A DNA stretch of 5,186 nucleotides from Methanosarcinales archaeon (GTDB lineage Archaea > Halobacteriota > Syntropharchaeia > Alkanophagales > Methanospirareceae), in contig JAUXGS010000086.1 of assembly GCA_030621945.1 (NCBI GenBank), positions 1 through 5,186 of the forward strand. Direction: 5' to 3'. How positions within the stretch are numbered: position 1 is the stretch's first letter; every line of letters begins with the position of its first letter. Of this stretch, positions 4,995-5,186 are shown in pieces. The notes beneath the pieces are model-generated. The model did not search any database, had not been told where the DNA came from, and saw only the letters and a list, made by a program, of their open reading frames with translations. The translations under genes were made by a program, and so were the position numbers.

Positions 4995-5029
4995 TTATTC
5001 CGTATCCACGGACCTCCAATAACAGGTCC
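4995..5029 (-). promoter_or_regulatory. Shared downstream/5'-UTR element, copy before the PEF-CTERM gene
   Basis: On the minus strand this copy reads TTATTGGAGGTCC, then GT, then GGATAC, 46 bp after the TATA box exactly as before glmS. Two exclusive hairpins are possible: GGACCT/AGGTCC (5024-5029 with 5010-5015, 8-nt loop) and TTATT/AATAA (5018-5022 with 4995-4999, 18-nt loop). The left arm differs from the TTTCG of the other copies, and the right arm changes with it. Confidence 0.6.
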
Positions 5030-5053
5030 ACTGATTATATATCGAACACGGCG

Positions 5054-5111
5054 CTATAAAAAGAGATAGGTGCCTGAAGTAAGAACCTTAGGTAAGAACC
5101 TGAGGTCAGTA
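5054..5111 (-). promoter_or_regulatory. PEF-CTERM promoter: GTTCTTAC direct repeat and TATA box
   Basis: On the minus strand GTTCTTAC lies at 5099-5092 and 5086-5079 (period 13). The 34-bp block around it (5111-5078) has only three differences from the one before glmS. The TATA box CTTTTTATAG (5063-5054) follows 14 bp later. The inferred transcript start near 5030 gives a leader of about 90 nt. Confidence 0.7.
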
Positions 5112-5128
5112 TTTGCATAGAAAGAAAA

Positions 5129-5139
5129 GTATAAAAAAG
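5129..5139 (+). promoter_or_regulatory. Possible divergent promoter for a gene beyond the right edge
   Basis: GTATAAAAAAG preceded by GAAA looks like a BRE plus TATA box on the plus strand, diverging from the PEF-CTERM promoter. ATTGC-N7-GCAAT follows at 5155-5171. No start codon with a convincing frame lies before the window ends. Confidence 0.3.
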
Positions 5140-5186
5140 TGATTTTAACGCTTAATTGCTGATACCGCAATCACAGACAGTATAAT

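Noticed and set aside
4887..5069. 60-codon plus-strand ORF across the PEF-CTERM start and leader
   Set aside because: It is antisense to the signal peptide and to conserved promoter elements, with low-complexity Phe/Ile composition.

Overview
The window looks archaeal, probably from a methanogen or ANME-type lineage of the Halobacteriota (Methanosarcinales, Methanophagales/ANME-1 or relatives). The evidence is archaeal TATA boxes about 20-30 bp upstream of inferred transcription starts, frequent AGA/AGG and ATA codons, a small exported protein with a PEF-CTERM (archaeosortase) tail, a sequon-rich cohesin-like surface protein, and several very small winged-helix regulators. The lineage is inferred from these features, not from a database match.

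Layout. 1-690 is the 3' end of a large exported surface protein (cohesin-like domain plus a second beta-rich domain), followed by T-rich termination sequence. 821-2599 is a cluster of five tiny winged-helix (wHTH) genes. In it a unit of one ~100-residue wHTH gene (A) facing a ~70-residue wHTH gene (C) occurs twice: A-B-> <-C at 976-1794, and A'-> <-C' at 2080-2599. A and A' share about 70% of residues and also share their promoters and leaders. B overlaps A by 4 bp and has no counterpart in the second unit. 2788-4551 is a complete glmS, which makes glucosamine-6-phosphate for UDP-GlcNAc and surface glycans. 4670-4939 (minus) encodes an 89-residue PEF-CTERM miniprotein convergent with glmS, with a hairpin between them. 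The right end holds its promoter and possibly a divergent promoter for a gene outside the window.

The most unusual content is regulatory. The promoters of glmS and of the PEF-CTERM gene align without a gap for 110 bp (about 83 identities by hand). The alignment covers a direct repeat of GTTCTTAC (period 13), the TATA box and the start of the leader. In addition, four separate promoters in the window (A, A', glmS, PEF-CTERM) carry the same downstream element, roughly TTTCGGWGRTC followed by GGATAY, about 45-65 bp after the TATA box and so probably within the 5' UTR. The simplest reading is a local regulon joining amino-sugar synthesis, a sorted envelope protein and a pair of autoregulated wHTH proteins. 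The element could be a DNA operator or an RNA leader element, and the sequence alone does not decide between them.

No CRISPR array, tRNA, rRNA, transposase or origin was seen. No gene-free stretch exceeds about 290 bases.
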